Below, piece by piece: positions 32,608 through 41,819 of a stretch of DNA of 64,000 nucleotides. The DNA is from Sphingomonas phyllosphaerae (GTDB taxonomy: Bacteria > Pseudomonadota > Alphaproteobacteria > Sphingomonadales > Sphingomonadaceae): assembly GCA_036946405.1 (NCBI GenBank), contig JAQIJC010000001.1, positions 2,301,001-2,365,000 on the forward strand, read 5' to 3'. Each line of letters begins with the position of its first letter. Positions within the stretch are counted from its first letter, which is position 1. The translations under genes were made by a program, and so were the position numbers. The notes under the pieces are model-generated. The model searched no databases. It saw only the letters and a list, made by a program, of their open reading frames with translations, and was not told the DNA's origin.

Positions 32608-34701
32608 TTATTCGCGCCGAAAGCGCGTGCCGCGCGCGACGGCGCGACGCAGCACGCGCGACAATTGCTCCATCGAATACGGTTTGTGGAGCAGCTCGAA
32701 GCCATGCTGCCAGTTCTCGGCAAGCACATGCGCATAGCCGCTGGTCAGCACGATCGGCAGGGCGGGATGGTTCGCACGGATGCGCGTCGCACATTCGACG
32801 CCGTTCATTCCCGGCATCACGACATCGGAAAAGACGACATCGAAGCGCGCGGCGTCGGTTTCGAGCAGCGCCAGCGCATCGATCGCGTTCGTGGCGAGCA
32901 GGCTGCGATAGCCGAGTTCGTTGAGCGCGGTGGTGGCGAACCGTCCGACCTCCTCATTGTCCTCGATCAGCAGCACATAGGCGCCCTGACCATCGGCGGG
33001 ACCATCGTCCTCGATCCGGGTGGCGGCGGCGCGTCCCTCGGCGACGCGTGGCAGATAGAGGGCGAAGGTGGTGCCGCGACCGGGCTCGCTGGCGACGCTG
33101 ACGTCGCCGCCGGATTGCTTGGCGAAGCCGATCACCTGGCTCAGCCCCAGCCCGGTGCCCCGGCCGACGCCCTTCGTGGTGAAGAACGGTTCGAAGATGT
33201 GCGGCAGTGCCTCGGGCGCGATGCCCGCGCCATCGTCGATCACCGCCACGGACAGGAAATCGCCGCTGATCCCGTGATGCCCGCGCAGTGACGGAATCTC
33301 CACGGCCGGCGACACGGTGATCCGCAGCGTACCCTGACCATCCATCGCATCCCGCGCGTTGATCGCGAGATTGACCAGCGCGGTTTCGAACTGGCTGCGA
33401 TCGACCTCTGCGAGGCACGGGGTCGATGGCGCATCGACGTGCAGCATGACGCGCGCGCCGATCAGCGTCTGCACCATCTCGGCGATCTCGCCGACCGCGG
33501 CGCCGATGTCGAGCAACTCCGGGGTCAGCGCCTGGCGCCGGGCGAAGGCGAGCAATTGCCCGGTCAGCTTGGCGGCGCGCGCCGCGGTGTTGCCGATCGC
33601 CTCGATGTAGCGATCACGTTTCTCCAGCGACAGGGCGGGGCGACGCAGCAGCTCGACCGATCCGCGAATGATCGTCAGCAGATTGTTGAAATCGTGCGCG
33701 ACCCCGCCGGTCAGCTGTCCGATCGCCTCCATCTTCTGCGCCTGGCTGAGCTGTTCGGTGGTGCGCCTGAGCTGCTCTGCCGCTTCCTTTGCGTCGGTAA
33801 TGTGGCGGCCGACCGCGAACACTTCGGTTTCGCCGGGCGCGGCGACCCATTGCAGCCAGCGATAGCTGCCGTCGCGGTGGCGGAAGCGGGTTTCGAACGT
33901 CGGCATCGTACCGGCCTGCGCCGCGGCGAGCGCCTCGACCGCAGCGGGCAGATCGTCGGGGTGGACCAGCGATACCGCGTCGATCCCGATCAACTCCTGC
34001 GCGCTGTAGCCGAGGATGTCGGTCCATGCCGGATTGACCGAGCGATAGCGCCCGTCCGGCGCGACCACGACCATCAGATCGGGCGACGCGTTCCACATCC
34101 GGTCGCGCTCGGCGGTGCGTTCCGCCACCTGGCGGGCGAGATCGGCGTTGAGGCGGACCAGCTCGGCACGGCTTTCCGACAGCGCGCGGTCCGCGAGCAC
34201 GCGCTGCGTCGTCTCGTTGGTGAAGATGAACAGCCCGGCCCTGCCGCCATGATCGTCGAGGACGCGCGAATAGGAGAAGCTCCACCACGTATCCGCCGCG
34301 CCGCGATCGGTGGCGAGTTTCCACGGCAGGTCGACGAACCGCTGGCTTCGCCCCGCAAAGGCATCATCGACGATCGGGCGCGCCTGTTCCCACGCATCCG
34401 CCCAGACCTCGCGCATCGGGGTGCCCATCGCCCAGTCGAGCCGCGGGCCGAGCAGCGGGAAATAGGTTTCGTTGAAGAAGAAGAACAGCTCGTCCGCATC
34501 CCAGCACAGGATCATCGATTCGGGCGAGTTAAGCAGCAGGCTGAGCGCGGTCTTGAAGGTTGACGGCCAACTCTGCGGCGGACCGAGCGGGTGATCGCGC
34601 CAGTCGCGCGCGAGGATCAACGCCGTCGCCGCACCACCCCCGGCCAGGAAGCCAAGCTCCGGTGGAAGATCGTCGGCCATGGTCGGGGAGGGATCGGTCA
34701 T
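32608..34701 (-). CDS. Hybrid sensor histidine kinase with PAS domains and receiver
   Basis: 697 residues, soluble. Order: N-terminal PAS-like region (about 30-170, around ILCWDADELFFFFNETYFPLLG), a second PAS/PAC (about 205-330, SPDLMVVVAPDGRYRSVN; WLQWVAAPGETEVFAV), HisKA with the phosphoacceptor in GVAHDFNNLLTIIRGS, HATPase (LVNLAINARDAMDG; VIDDGAGI; GVGRGTGLGLSQVIG) and a C-terminal receiver (VLLIEDNEEV; FSDVVMPGMNG). HDFNN-type kinases with an own receiver often signal through a phosphotransfer partner; none is adjacent. Start at ATG 34701 before MTDPSPTMADD; an upstream extension has poor coding character. Confidence 0.88.
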   Translation of the reverse strand: MTDPSPTMADDLPPELGFLAGGGAATALILARDWRDHPLGPPQSWPSTFKTALSLLLNSPESMILCWDADELFFFFNETYFPLLGPRLDWAMGTPMREVWADAWEQARPIVDDAFAGRSQRFVDLPWKLATDRGAADTWWSFSYSRVLDDHGGRAGLFIFTNETTQRVLADRALSESRAELVRLNADLARQVAERTAERDRMWNASPDLMVVVAPDGRYRSVNPAWTDILGYSAQELIGIDAVSLVHPDDLPAAVEALAAAQAGTMPTFETRFRHRDGSYRWLQWVAAPGETEVFAVGRHITDAKEAAEQLRRTTEQLSQAQKMEAIGQLTGGVAHDFNNLLTIIRGSVELLRRPALSLEKRDRYIEAIGNTAARAAKLTGQLLAFARRQALTPELLDIGAAVGEIAEMVQTLIGARVMLHVDAPSTPCLAEVDRSQFETALVNLAINARDAMDGQGTLRITVSPAVEIPSLRGHHGISGDFLSVAVIDDGAGIAPEALPHIFEPFFTTKGVGRGTGLGLSQVIGFAKQSGGDVSVASEPGRGTTFALYLPRVAEGRAAATRIEDDGPADGQGAYVLLIEDNEEVGRFATTALNELGYRSLLATNAIDALALLETDAARFDVVFSDVVMPGMNGVECATRIRANHPALPIVLTSGYAHVLAENWQHGFELLHKPYSMEQLSRVLRRAVARGTRFRRE

Positions 34702-34899
34702 TGTTTCCGGTGATGCTCGGGCAAAATCAACGCGCGACCTAGCCTGATGATCCGGGATGAGGAAGGGCGGCCGCACCCGGTCGTCGACCCGGCTCCACGG
34801 CGCGGCGAGCCGCGTGGCGGATGGAAACAACCCTTATCTTCATGACGTTATGCCGTCCGCCGGTCGCGTGGCGCGCCGGTGCAGGCGGAGCGAGCGACG

Positions 34900-35670
34900 A
34901 TGAAGACCAGTGGCAATACGATCCTGATGACGGGCGGCGGCAGCGGTATCGGCGAGGCGCTGGCGCACCGCTTCCACGATCGCGGCGATACCGTCATCAT
35001 CGCCGGGCGGCGGCGCGAGGCGCTGGAGAAGGCTGCGGCGGGTCGCGAGCGCATCCATGTCCGGACGCTCGATGTCGAGGACGTGAAGGCTGTCGAGGCG
35101 TTCGCCGCGGCGATCGTGGCCGACTTTCCGGCGCTGAACGTGCTGTTCAACAACGCCGGGATCATGAAGTTCGAAGACCTGACCGCACGCCGCGACCTGC
35201 GCGATGCCGAGGCGACGGTGGAGATCAACATCCTCGGCCCGATCCGGCTGACCAATGCCCTGACCGACCATCTCGTCGCACAGCCCGATGCCGCCATCGT
35301 CACCGTTACTTCCGGACTGGCCTATGTGCCGCTGGTCGCTGCGCCGACCTATTCGGCGACGAAGGCGGCAATCCATTCATACACGGTGTCGCTGCGCACG
35401 CAGCTGGAGGGCAAGGTCGAGGTGATCGAGCTGGCGCCGCCGGGGGTGCAGACCGACCTGACGCCGGGACAGGCGCAGCGACCGGGCTATATGCCGCTGG
35501 AGGCGTTCGCCGATGCCGTCGCCGCGCAGTTCCTGCAGCAGCCGACCCCGCGCGAAATCCTTGTTGATGAGGTGCAGTTCCTGCGGCAGGCCGAGCGGGA
35601 AGGGCGGTTCGACGAGACGTTGAAGACGCTGACCGAACGCGCCGCACAGCAACGCGCGGCGGGACAGTGA
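34900..35670 (+). CDS. Short-chain dehydrogenase/reductase, DltE-like
   Basis: 256 residues. NAD(P) site TGGGSGIGEA, NNAG motif (FNNAGIM), and the catalytic serine, tyrosine and lysine in TVTSGLAYVP and PTYSATKAA. LAPPGVQTDL after the active site is typical of the DltE/YdfG group of unspecified oxidoreductases. GGAG nine bases before the ATG set the start. Divergent from the hybrid kinase. Substrate unknown. Confidence 0.88.
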   Translation: MKTSGNTILMTGGGSGIGEALAHRFHDRGDTVIIAGRRREALEKAAAGRERIHVRTLDVEDVKAVEAFAAAIVADFPALNVLFNNAGIMKFEDLTARRDLRDAEATVEINILGPIRLTNALTDHLVAQPDAAIVTVTSGLAYVPLVAAPTYSATKAAIHSYTVSLRTQLEGKVEVIELAPPGVQTDLTPGQAQRPGYMPLEAFADAVAAQFLQQPTPREILVDEVQFLRQAEREGRFDETLKTLTERAAQQRAAGQ

Positions 35671-35679
35671 CCGGCCGGG

Positions 35680-35874
35680 TCAGCGTGCCCGGACGACGTC
35701 GCGCTTGATGAGCCACGGGGCGGTGCGCGCGTCGGGCGCGGCCGCCGCTGCGGTGGTGGTCGGTGCCTGGGCGCTGGAGGTCAGACCGAACCAGTGCGGG
35801 CGCTCGACCGCGACGAGGATCGCCAGGAGGCTGGAACCCAAGCCGAACCATGCCGATAGGCCGCGTGTCGTCAT
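35680..35874 (-). CDS. Small single-pass membrane protein, unknown
   Basis: 64 residues: a short N-terminus, one hydrophobic helix (LSAWFGLGSSLLAILVAVE) and an alanine/threonine-rich tail ending in basic residues. AAGGAGG seven bases before the ATG is one of the strongest ribosome sites in the window, which supports expression. Convergent with the SDR gene, ten bases apart; divergent from the dehydrogenase pair. No family recognised. Confidence 0.6.
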   Translation of the reverse strand: MTTRGLSAWFGLGSSLLAILVAVERPHWFGLTSSAQAPTTTAAAAAPDARTAPWLIKRDVVRAR

Positions 35875-36099
35875 CAAGAACCTCCTTCCCGGATCGGGCA
35901 GATGGCGGGTCGGGAGCGACCGGCCTGTCGGGATGTAGCGCCCGCGAACGAGCCGGGTGTAGCTCGTCAATGACAAATGCTTGCTGAAATAAGGTTAACG
36001 ACGGCGTGTGCCGCTGATCTGGCTCAGACGTTCGCCGCATTGACGGGGCGGCCGGAGCGTGAAAAGATTGCGCTAACAAATTGCGGGTTGGGGAGAGAT

Positions 36100-36144
36100 A
36101 TGAGCCAGGCTCACGCATGTCGCGGGCGCGAGGCGTCGCGATGA
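36100..36144 (+). CDS. Possible 14-codon leader ORF
   Basis: Reads MSQAHACRGREASR then TGA, and the TGA overlaps the ATG of the next gene at 36141 as ATGA. GGGGAGAG sits four bases before its own ATG, stronger than anything in front of the downstream start. It may couple translation to the dehydrogenase subunit gene. Too short to judge by composition. Confidence 0.35.
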   Translation: MSQAHACRGREASR

Positions 36145-36698
36145 TCGGCCGGCGCGAGACGCTGGCCGCGATGGTCGCGGCGTTTGGAGCGAGCGCGTTC
36201 GCGCCGCTCGCGCGGGCGGTCGCTTACCAGCCCGATCCCGTCATCAATACCGGGCCGCCCGCGCCGGTCTTCACCGCCGCGCAACGCGCTTTGGTGGCAG
36301 CGCTCAGCGAGCGGGTGATGCCGACCACCGATACACCGGGCGCGATCACCGCGGGTGTCCCCGACTATATCGAGCACATGATGGGCGACTGGGCAGTCGA
36401 CGACGATCGGGCGACGATCCTCGGCGGGCTTGCCGCGATCGATGCGCGGAGCATGGCGGATTACCGCGTGCCGGCGGTGAAGGCGAGCGCGGCGCAGCAG
36501 GACGCGTTGCTGACGCTGGCGATGAACGACAAGCTGCCAAGCGCGACGGACTTCTTCCCGGCGTTCAAGCAGCTGGTAATCACCGGCTATTACACGTCCG
36601 AGGTCGGGATCACGCAGGAGCGCGAATATTTGCCGGTGCCCGGCGAATATGACGGCGCCTACCCCTATGCGAAGGTCAAGCGCATCTTCTCGGCCTGA
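36141..36698 (+). CDS. Gluconate 2-dehydrogenase subunit 3-like protein, TAT-exported
   Basis: 185 residues. A twin-arginine signal (MIGRRETLAAMVAAFGASAF) precedes a gluconate_2-dh3 domain (FTAAQRALVAALSERVMPTT; VPDYIEHMMGDW; FFPAFKQLVITGYYTSEVG). These small subunits are needed to export and mature their GMC flavoprotein partner, which itself has no signal and rides along through the Tat system. The partner gene follows after about 50 bases. Start chosen at MIGRRETL, where the signal begins. Confidence 0.88.
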   Translation: MIGRRETLAAMVAAFGASAFAPLARAVAYQPDPVINTGPPAPVFTAAQRALVAALSERVMPTTDTPGAITAGVPDYIEHMMGDWAVDDDRATILGGLAAIDARSMADYRVPAVKASAAQQDALLTLAMNDKLPSATDFFPAFKQLVITGYYTSEVGITQEREYLPVPGEYDGAYPYAKVKRIFSA

Positions 36699-36746
36699 CC
36701 GACGCGGGCGTCCGGCCGGACGCCGCCTTTCCTCCCGAACCTTCCT

Positions 36747-38441
36747 ATGGCGGGCATACAGATCATGGCAGCAACAGATCGTTTCGACGCAATCGTCATC
36801 GGCTCCGGCATCAGCGGCGGCTGGGCGGCGAAGGAGCTTACCGAAAAGGGCCTGCGCGTCCTGATGGTCGATCGCGGCCGGATGGTCGAACATGGCGAGG
36901 ATTATCCGTTCGACGGCAAGCCCGCCTATGAGATTCCGGCGCGCGACAAGATGCCCGCCGCGCTGGCCAAGCGCGATTATTTCGCGCTCAACGGCTGGGT
37001 ATCGCCGAGCACGCAGCCGTTTTTCATCAACGACCGGCTCAACCCCTATGACTATGACGCCCCGAACAAGTTCAACTGGGTGCGGCCATCGGTGGTCGGC
37101 GGCAAGTCGCTGACTTGGGGGCGGTGGAGCTTCCGCTGGGCGCCGACCGATTACGAGGCGAACAAGCGCGAGGGCGTCGGGGTCGACTGGCCGATCCGCT
37201 ATGACGACGTCGCGCCGTGGTACAGCTATGTCGAGAAATATATCGGCGTGTCGGGGGGCAAGGAGAACCTCGACTATCTGCCCGACAGCGAGTTCATGCC
37301 GCCGTTCCCGATGAACGTGGCGGAGAAGTGGCTGAAGGGTCGGCTGGAAGGCGAGTTCCCCGGCCGCAAGCTCATCAACGCGCGCCTGAGCAACATTACC
37401 GAGGACAAGCCCGAGCAGAACCGCACGCGCTGCCAGAAGCGCTCGCAGTGCAGCCATGGGTGCAGCTTCGGCGCGTATTTCTCGACGCAGGCTGTGACGT
37501 TGCCGGCGGCGCGCGCGACGGGGCGATTGACGCTGCGGTCGGATACGTGGGTGACCAACCTCGAATACGATCCGGCGAAGAAGCGCGTCACCGGCGTGCG
37601 GATGGTCGACGCCAAGACCGGCCGCGCCGAAGTCGTGCAGGCACGGATGGTGTTCCTGTGCGCCTCGGCGATGAGCTCGCTCCATGTCCTGCTCAACTCG
37701 CGCCCGAAGGACAGCGAGCGGAGCTGGTTCCATTCGAACGGCGCGCTGGGCAGCCAGGTGATGGACCATATCTTCCGCGTCGGCGTGCAGGGCGAGATTC
37801 CCGGCATGACCGACCTGATCGAATATGGCCGGCGGCCCGGCGGGGTCTATGTCCCGCGCTTCCGCAACCTCGTGTCCGAGCAGCTGCCGTTCAAGCGCGG
37901 CTATGGCTATCAGGGACAGGCGTTCCGTCAGCCTGCGATGGTCGAGGGCTTCGGCGCCGACATGAAGCACGGGATGCGCGAATACGGTCCGTGGCGCTTC
38001 TCGATGGGCGCGTTCGGCGAGTGCCTGCCCTATGACGACAACAAGGTGATGCTGAACTTCGGCAAGACCGATCGTTTCGGCACCCCGTTGCTGCGCTTCG
38101 ACGTGACGTTCCGCGACAATGAGATCAAGATGATGGACGACGCGCTGGAGCAGGGGCAGCTGATGCTGCGCCGCGCCGGGCTGGTCAACGTCACCGGTGG
38201 CCGCGGCAAGCATGTTCCGGGTGAGGCGATCCACGAGATGGGCGGCGCACGGATGGGGCGCGATCCCAACAGCTCGGTGCTCAACGGCTGGAACCAGGCG
38301 CATGACGCCGCGAACCTGTTCGTCACCGACGGCGCGCAGATGGCGTCGGTATCGTGCGTCAACCCATCGCTGACCTTCATGGCGATGACAGCGCGCGCGG
38401 CCGATCATGCGGTCAAGCAGATGAAGGCCGGCGTGATCTGA
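36747..38441 (+). CDS. GMC-family FAD dehydrogenase (sugar/gluconate dehydrogenase large subunit)
   Basis: 564 residues. N-terminal FAD motif IVIGSGISGGWAAKEL, VGGKSLTWGRWSFRW for the covalent/FAD region, a four-cysteine cluster-like stretch (CQKRSQCSHGC) in the middle, and the C-terminal active-site segments HEMGGARMGRDP and NPSLTFMAMTARAADH. The family includes gluconate 2-dehydrogenase and glucoside 3-dehydrogenase; the latter, with the same subunit-3 partner, oxidises C3 of disaccharides in Agrobacterium and Caulobacter. A cytochrome c subunit is not in the window. ATG at 36765 (MAATDRF) is an equally likely start. Substrate open. Confidence 0.88.
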   Translation: MAGIQIMAATDRFDAIVIGSGISGGWAAKELTEKGLRVLMVDRGRMVEHGEDYPFDGKPAYEIPARDKMPAALAKRDYFALNGWVSPSTQPFFINDRLNPYDYDAPNKFNWVRPSVVGGKSLTWGRWSFRWAPTDYEANKREGVGVDWPIRYDDVAPWYSYVEKYIGVSGGKENLDYLPDSEFMPPFPMNVAEKWLKGRLEGEFPGRKLINARLSNITEDKPEQNRTRCQKRSQCSHGCSFGAYFSTQAVTLPAARATGRLTLRSDTWVTNLEYDPAKKRVTGVRMVDAKTGRAEVVQARMVFLCASAMSSLHVLLNSRPKDSERSWFHSNGALGSQVMDHIFRVGVQGEIPGMTDLIEYGRRPGGVYVPRFRNLVSEQLPFKRGYGYQGQAFRQPAMVEGFGADMKHGMREYGPWRFSMGAFGECLPYDDNKVMLNFGKTDRFGTPLLRFDVTFRDNEIKMMDDALEQGQLMLRRAGLVNVTGGRGKHVPGEAIHEMGGARMGRDPNSSVLNGWNQAHDAANLFVTDGAQMASVSCVNPSLTFMAMTARAADHAVKQMKAGVI

Positions 38442-38681
38442 CCTTCATGGCGGTCGGCGTGGCACGATCCACGCCGGCCGTGCCGGCCGACCGGCGCCGG
38501 ATGGATCGCCGCCGCCCCGTTAACCGGATATTCTGCCTGTTGGCGCCATGACGCCGGCGGTGGAGTTTTCGGTTGTATCGGGCTTTCGGGCCTGTATCGG
38601 CCACTCCATGGTGACCGACGATGACGGCGACGGCGGGGTCGTCGCGCCGTGGCGCCCGTCGAGTGCTGGAGTCGCGTCGCC

Positions 38682-40043
38682 TTGAAGTGGGTCTTTCTCT
38701 TACTCCTGATGGGCCTGTGCCCCCTGCTGGTCACCTATGCCCGCCAACCGCGTTACCAGCCGGCGATCATGTTCGCGCTGGGCGCGCTGCCGTTCCTGCT
38801 CGCGCCGCTTCACCTCTATGTCGCGCCGGTTTCGTTTCCCTACTGGCCCGGGCACACGAAGGGGATCGAGGTTTCGATCGTCGATGCACTGGCGATCGCG
38901 GTGCTCGTCGCCACGCCGCGTCGCAAGAAGCGCGTGCCGTGGGTCTGGCTGTTCATCGCCTATATCGTCATCGCCGCAGCGAGCGCGGGCTGGGCGATCG
39001 ACAAGCTGGCGGCGCTCGGCTATGCGGCGCAGCTCGTCCGGATGCTGCTGATCCTGCTCGCAGCGCGACGGCTGTCGAGCAATCCGCACGCGTTCAAGGC
39101 GATCGTCGCCGGCGGCGTGGCGGCCTTGTGCATCCAGTTCGTCCTCGCGCTGCAACAGCATTTCTCGGGGGTGTTGCAGGCGACCGGGAGCATGGGCGCG
39201 CAGAACCTGCTCGGTCTGGTGACCAATCTCGTCGGCATTCCTGCGCTGTCGCTGGCGATGGCAAAGACCCGTGGCTGGTATGCGAAGCTCGGCCCGGTCA
39301 TGGCGCTCGGCATCGATGTGCTGACGGCGTCGCGCGCGACGCTCGCCTTCGGTGCCGCGGGCATGGGCGCGCTGCTGGTGCTGTCGAGCATCTGGCGCTG
39401 GACACCGCAAAAGCGCCAGATCCTCGCGCTGGCGACCGTGGCGGCGGTCATCATCACGCCGGTCGCGATCGCGACGATCAGCAAGCGCGCGCATTCGAAC
39501 AACGTCGAGAGCAGCAATGCCGAGCGCGCCGCGTTCAAAAAGGCGGCGTGGATGATGATCAGGGATTATCCGGCCGGGGTCGGGGCCAATTGCTATGTCG
39601 TCATCACCAACATCGGCAATTACGCGTCGCGCGCCGGGGTCAATGCGACATCGGGCAGCCGCTCGACCAACGTGCATGACAGCTACCTGCTCATCACCGC
39701 CGAGACCGGGATGGTGAGCACGATCCTGCTGGTGTTCTTCATCGGCAGCGGCATCGTGACGATCCTTCGGACCGCGTTCAGGAACCGAAAGGACAAGCGG
39801 GGCGAGTATCTGATCGGGATCGGCATGTCGCTGCTGACGGCCGGGCTGCACCTGAAATATGAGTGGGCGTTCGTCATGTATCCGGTCCAGCACCTGATCT
39901 TCGTCTTGCTGGGGCTGGGGCTGGGACTGGCCGAGAACGTCGCGGCCGACGCCGAGGCGGAGCGGCGCGCCAAGCGCCTCGCCAAAAAGCAGGCCAAGGT
40001 GGTCGCGGGGGACGAGGAGCAGATGCCGGGCGTGCCGGCCTAG
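38682..40043 (+). CDS. O-antigen ligase/polymerase-like membrane protein
   Basis: About 453 residues with ten or more membrane segments and a periplasmic loop ending in a Wzy_C-type motif (NVHDSYLLITAETG). Such proteins ligate or polymerise surface polysaccharide. A basic C-terminal tail (RRAKRLAKKQAK) is cytoplasmic. Start is uncertain: a TTG at 38682 gives MKWVFLLLLMG and has GGAG upstream; a GTG at 38649 is also open. The following gene encodes a PEP-CTERM protein, and exosortase systems are commonly linked to exopolysaccharide genes, which supports a role in extracellular polysaccharide. Confidence 0.78.
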   Translation: MKWVFLLLLMGLCPLLVTYARQPRYQPAIMFALGALPFLLAPLHLYVAPVSFPYWPGHTKGIEVSIVDALAIAVLVATPRRKKRVPWVWLFIAYIVIAAASAGWAIDKLAALGYAAQLVRMLLILLAARRLSSNPHAFKAIVAGGVAALCIQFVLALQQHFSGVLQATGSMGAQNLLGLVTNLVGIPALSLAMAKTRGWYAKLGPVMALGIDVLTASRATLAFGAAGMGALLVLSSIWRWTPQKRQILALATVAAVIITPVAIATISKRAHSNNVESSNAERAAFKKAAWMMIRDYPAGVGANCYVVITNIGNYASRAGVNATSGSRSTNVHDSYLLITAETGMVSTILLVFFIGSGIVTILRTAFRNRKDKRGEYLIGIGMSLLTAGLHLKYEWAFVMYPVQHLIFVLLGLGLGLAENVAADAEAERRAKRLAKKQAKVVAGDEEQMPGVPA

Positions 40044-40089
40044 ATCCGGTTGCGGCCGCTTCGAAACGGGGGACATCATGCCGGCCTCG

Positions 40090-40168
40090 TTCTGGCATCC
40101 ACCCGTCCGCCAGCACAAAGGCGGTTGCTCTTGCGGGGCGGTAGCCCCGGAACAAATCCGGGGTGACG
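40090..40168 (+). repeat. 80-base interspersed element, copy B
   Basis: Same orientation and block order as 4201-4280: GGCATCCACC, CCGCCAGCACA, GGTTGCTCTTGCGGG, and CCCCGGAA...TCCGGGGTGACG. Confidence 0.75.
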
Positions 40169-40249
40169 ATGGTGATTGACCAAGTTTCGGTGCGTCACAC
40201 CCAAGCTGCGCCTTGGAGTGTGATGACGTGACGTTGCATATGACGGTTC

Positions 40250-40325
40250 GTCATTGCGAGCCTAGCGAAGCAAACCCGGGCCGGACCAGGACGCTCTGGA
40301 TCGCTTCGCTAGGCTCGCAATGGCG
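40250..40325. repeat. Palindromic repeat, GTCATTGCGAGC family
   Basis: Arms GTCATTGCGAGCCTAGCGAAGC and GCTTCGCTAGGCTCGCAATG face each other. Same family as 60078-60152, which has GCGCAGC in place of CTAGCG-type centre words. Confidence 0.8.
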
Positions 40326-40624
40326 GATCAATTTGACGTCATGAGCACCGCGAGGTCCGCCTTGGCCGCAATACGGATCGTCGGCGGGATGATCATGCTG
40401 TTCCGACGGTCGAGGTCGCTCGCGCTGCGTTGGCGCGATGACTGAACGTTCACCGTGCCGATCCGCGAAGGGGTAGATAAACCGGCATGATCCGGGTTGG
40501 TTCCCTGCTTTGATATCTCGTTGTGGAACGAAGAAAAACGTCCCAATTCAGCGAGTCGCGGTCTATCCCGATGGTGCTGCAACCCGAAGTCGGGGGTTTT
40601 GCGGAGAGATGTGGAGGATAGAGT

Positions 40625-41278
40625 ATGCGTTCATTCGTTTTGACTATCGCGGCGGCGACATCGTTCGTCGCGGCACCTGCGCTGGCGATGCCGACGATCG
40701 GGAACACTGGGGTCGATTCGAACTGGACGGTCAATTTCCTGGGCGACACGTTGAACAGCCCGAGCAACGCGCAGGCGCTGTCGACCGATGGCGCGAAGAC
40801 CGCCGTGGTGGTGACCGCGAACGTCAAGAACTGGCTCGTCGGCGACAGCATGTCGAAGTGGGTTTCGACCGCAGCCAATGCGGCGAGCAGCCCCGGCTGG
40901 TATTCGTATAGCAACACGTTCAGCGCCGCGGCCGACGACGTGCTGAACTTCAACTTCGCCGCCGACGACAAACTGTCGCGCGTGCTTCTGAACGGCGTCG
41001 AGGTCGGCGCGGTGTTGTCGAACTCGTACCGCTCGTTCTCGTCGGGCAGCATTTCGGGGCTGACCGCCGGGTTGAACACCCTGACGTTTGTGATCTCGAA
41101 CAATGCGCCGGGGCAGAACGCCAACATCAACCCGTCGGGATTCCGATTCGAGACCGCGAGCACCGCAGCCGTGCCCGAGCCGGCCACTTGGATGATGCTG
41201 GTCGCCGGATTCGGGGTGATCGGCTACACCGCCCGCTCGCGTCGGCGGAGTGGGAATTACGCGCGCGCGATGCTGTAA
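40625..41278 (+). CDS. PEPxxWA-CTERM sorting-domain protein
   Basis: 217 residues: signal peptide to about residue 21 (SFVAAPALA), an asparagine/serine-rich extracellular part, and the C-terminal sorting signal VPEPATWMMLVAGFGVIGYT followed by basic residues (ARSRRR). This is the exosortase tag variant of sphingomonads. The signal is processed by an exosortase, which is not in the window. The GGAGG ribosome site is clear. Function of the exported part is unknown; it may be a biofilm or polysaccharide-associated protein. Confidence 0.9.
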   Translation: MRSFVLTIAAATSFVAAPALAMPTIGNTGVDSNWTVNFLGDTLNSPSNAQALSTDGAKTAVVVTANVKNWLVGDSMSKWVSTAANAASSPGWYSYSNTFSAAADDVLNFNFAADDKLSRVLLNGVEVGAVLSNSYRSFSSGSISGLTAGLNTLTFVISNNAPGQNANINPSGFRFETASTAAVPEPATWMMLVAGFGVIGYTARSRRRSGNYARAML

Positions 41279-41312
41279 GTCGTTTCCGCAGCGGCCGTCC
41301 GATGTCGCGACG

Positions 41313-41350
41313 GAAGAACCCGGTCAGCCTTCCGGCTGGTCGGGTTCTTC
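41313..41350 (+). terminator. Long hairpin after the PEP-CTERM gene
   Basis: Stem GAAGAACCCG...CGGGTTCTTC extended by an inner GTCAGCC/GGCTGGT stem and a TTCC loop, about 17 bp in all, 34 bases after the stop. No strong T-run. It also marks the left end of the decayed region that follows. Confidence 0.75.
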
Positions 41351-41492
41351 GCGTCTTGCGCCCGGCTGATGGCCCGATCGGGTGTCGCGCCGGGGCGGGG
41401 CGGGGCAGGGCACGCGGTCGCGTCCGGGAGCGGTTCGGACGCACAGCGAGCGTGGCGCATGTCGGGCGTCGCCGGGATCGTCGGATGGCTAG

Positions 41493-41819
41493 CGTTGCCA
41501 CGTCGACGGTGTCCGGACCCGGCTGGCCCGAGCGACGGCCCGGGTGGCGAAACGTCTGCGGGCTGTCGGTATCGAGCCGTGGACCGATCCGGCGGCAGGG
41601 ATCTTTCTTTGGGCGCGATTACCAAATGGGGTCGATGCCGTCGATCTTGCGCGCAGGGCGATCGCCGAAGGGATCGTCCTGGCGCCGGGCCCGGTGTTCA
41701 GCACCACGGGAGGCTGGCGGGATCACATGCGCTTCAACGTCGCCATGAGCGACGATGATCGACTGTACGCCTTTCTGGAAAAGACCGTGTCGTGCCCGCT
41801 ACTCGAACCGGCTGGCTAA
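41493..41819 (+). pseudogene. C-terminal remnant of a MocR-type (GntR/aminotransferase) regulator
   Basis: In-frame residues HVDGVRTRLARATARV, RLRAVGIEPW, AAGIFLWARLPNG and APGPVF...MRFNVA match the last 90-100 residues of MocR regulators, whose full length is about 450-480. The frame is closed by TAG at 41490-41492 and no homology continues upstream. The last dozen codons overlap the 3' end of the convergent LysR remnant and no longer look like the family, so the 3' end is also disturbed. No function expected. Confidence 0.8.

Larger units (their letters stand above)
40044..40624. other. Gene-free stretch with two repeat copies
   Basis: About 580 bases without a supported gene. It contains copy B of the 80-base element (40090-40168), a palindromic repeat (40250-40325) embedded in a larger element shared with 31399-31596, and about 240 bases of promoter-side sequence for the PEP-CTERM gene, ending in GTGGAGGATAGAGT before its ATG. 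Confidence 0.65.

Noticed and set aside
36111..38408. A very long minus-strand open frame antisense to the GMC dehydrogenase
   Set aside because: It is a by-product of high GC; the plus strand has a complete GMC protein with all motifs and the antisense frame has no recognisable domain.
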